DNA from: Gemmataceae bacterium
GTDB lineage: Bacteria; Planctomycetota; Planctomycetia; Gemmatales; Gemmataceae
Direction of reading: 5' to 3'
Length of the DNA stretch: 15,014 bases
Assembly: GCA_020847555.1 (NCBI GenBank)
Contig: JADLBT010000059.1
Span: 1 to 15,014, forward strand
Shown here: positions 14,450-15,014 of the stretch, one piece after another
How positions within the stretch are numbered: position 1 is the first letter of the stretch
Layout of the letters: every line of letters starts with the position of its first letter
Program-made: the position numbers and the translations under genes
The notes under the pieces: generated by a model
What the model saw: the letters and a program-made list of their open reading frames with translations, nothing else
Told to the model about the DNA's origin: nothing
The model's database searches: none

Positions 14450-15014
14450 TTGGGTACGTTTCGTTCCTTACCCGTTCTCGCGTTGCTGGGTTTCCTGACC
14501 CTGGGCATCCAGGCTGACCGCGGCCTGGCGCAGGCTCCCGCAGAGGCTCCGAAAGACCAGACGGCCGAGACACTGAAGAAACTTCAGGAGGCGGTGGACG
14601 AGGCCAGAGTGAAGGGCGACAGCGCCTGGATGCTGATGTCCAGCGCCCTGGTCATGCTGATGGTGCCGGGACTCGCTCTGTTCTACGCTGGCATGGTCCG
14701 CCGCAAGAACGTCCTGGCGACGATGATGCACAGCATGGCGGCGCTCGCCGTCGTCGGCGTTTACTGGCTCGCAATCGGCTACGCGCTGGCGTTCGGCACC
14801 CCGATCCTGGGCGGACCGCAATCCGGGTGGCTGGGCTGGAACAGCGACCTGGTGTTCCTGCGCGGGGTCGAGCCCAGCGCCCTGCTGCCCAACACGAACA
14901 TCCCGATTTACCTGCATGTGCTCTTCCAGGGCATGTTCGCGATCATCACCCCCGCCCTGATCAGCGGCGCCGTCGCCGAGCGTATCCGCTTTGGCCCGTA
15001 CTGCCTGTTCATGA
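14450..15014 (+). CDS. amt: Ammonium transporter Amt, N-terminal part (cut by right window edge)
   Basis: Translating from TTG at 14450 gives 188 complete codons that run off the window. A near-perfect ribosome binding site, AAGGAGG (14435-14441), lies 8 bases upstream and decides this non-ATG start. The product begins with a signal peptide (about 1-28, ending GLAQ), as E. coli AmtB does. A charged helical extension (about 29-58, TLKKLQEAVDEARVKGD) longer than that of AmtB follows. The first channel helices come next: MLMVPGLALFYAGMVRRKNV (69-88) and, at about 154-181, LHVLFQGMFAIITPALISGA followed by VAERIRF. Phe159 and Phe163 correspond to the periplasmic gate phenylalanines (103 and 107) of AmtB. 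The twin-histidine pore lies beyond the edge. The protein takes up ammonium across the inner membrane. The two sigma-54 elements upstream suggest nitrogen control. Confidence 0.93.
   Translation, partial: MGTFRSLPVLALLGFLTLGIQADRGLAQAPAEAPKDQTAETLKKLQEAVDEARVKGDSAWMLMSSALVMLMVPGLALFYAGMVRRKNVLATMMHSMAALAVVGVYWLAIGYALAFGTPILGGPQSGWLGWNSDLVFLRGVEPSALLPNTNIPIYLHVLFQGMFAIITPALISGAVAERIRFGPYCLFM

Overview
The window is GC-rich bacterial chromosome and reads like a planctomycete, most likely a Gemmata-type relative. The lineage call is an inference. It rests on a solitary Tat-exported DUF1501 protein, a porin with a proline-rich neck, the very GC-rich codon usage, and secreted proteins I cannot match to any family. 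I see no rRNA, tRNA, CRISPR array, transposase, phage gene or other sign of a mobile island. Nearly all of the sequence is explained by ordinary chromosomal genes.

Layout from left to right. Bases 1-268 (minus) hold the N-terminal part of a RarD/EamA transporter that runs off the left edge. A small acidic ORF of 55 residues follows at 378-545 (plus). Next is a sigma-54 activator without a sensor domain (630-1817, minus), then a GT39-like multi-spanning membrane glycosyltransferase (2144-3913, minus). A DUF1501 protein (4190-5539, plus) converges on an S41 C-terminal processing protease (5663-7183, minus), with two strong hairpins between them. An aldehyde dehydrogenase of the succinate-semialdehyde type (7473-8927, minus) has its own TTGACA/TAGATT promoter. 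A palindromic repeat cluster separates it from a Cache-HAMP-SpoIIE phosphatase (9123-11228, minus). Upstream of that lie an unusually long hairpin, a secreted protein with eight cysteines (11407-12225, minus) and an outer-membrane porin (12369-13805, minus). After a 644-base non-coding stretch, a truncated ammonium transporter gene starts on the plus strand (14450 to the right edge). It has a TTG start and an ideal ribosome binding site.

The partial rarD and amt genes run off the window edges and start with GTG and TTG; both were found by translating the edges by hand. Several other genes were given shorter starts than the longest open frame because a clear ribosome binding site sits before an internal ATG.

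The best regulatory signal is a pair of abutting sigma-54 (-24/-12) elements at 14352-14381, just upstream of amt, with a possible activator inverted repeat about 90 bases further upstream. This fits nitrogen-regulated control of ammonium uptake. The sigma-54 activator in the same window is a possible but unproven partner. I found no clear new defence or mobile system. The items most worth a second look are the tandem sigma-54 promoter, the intergenic palindromes, the small acidic ORF and the cysteine-rich secreted protein beside the porin.
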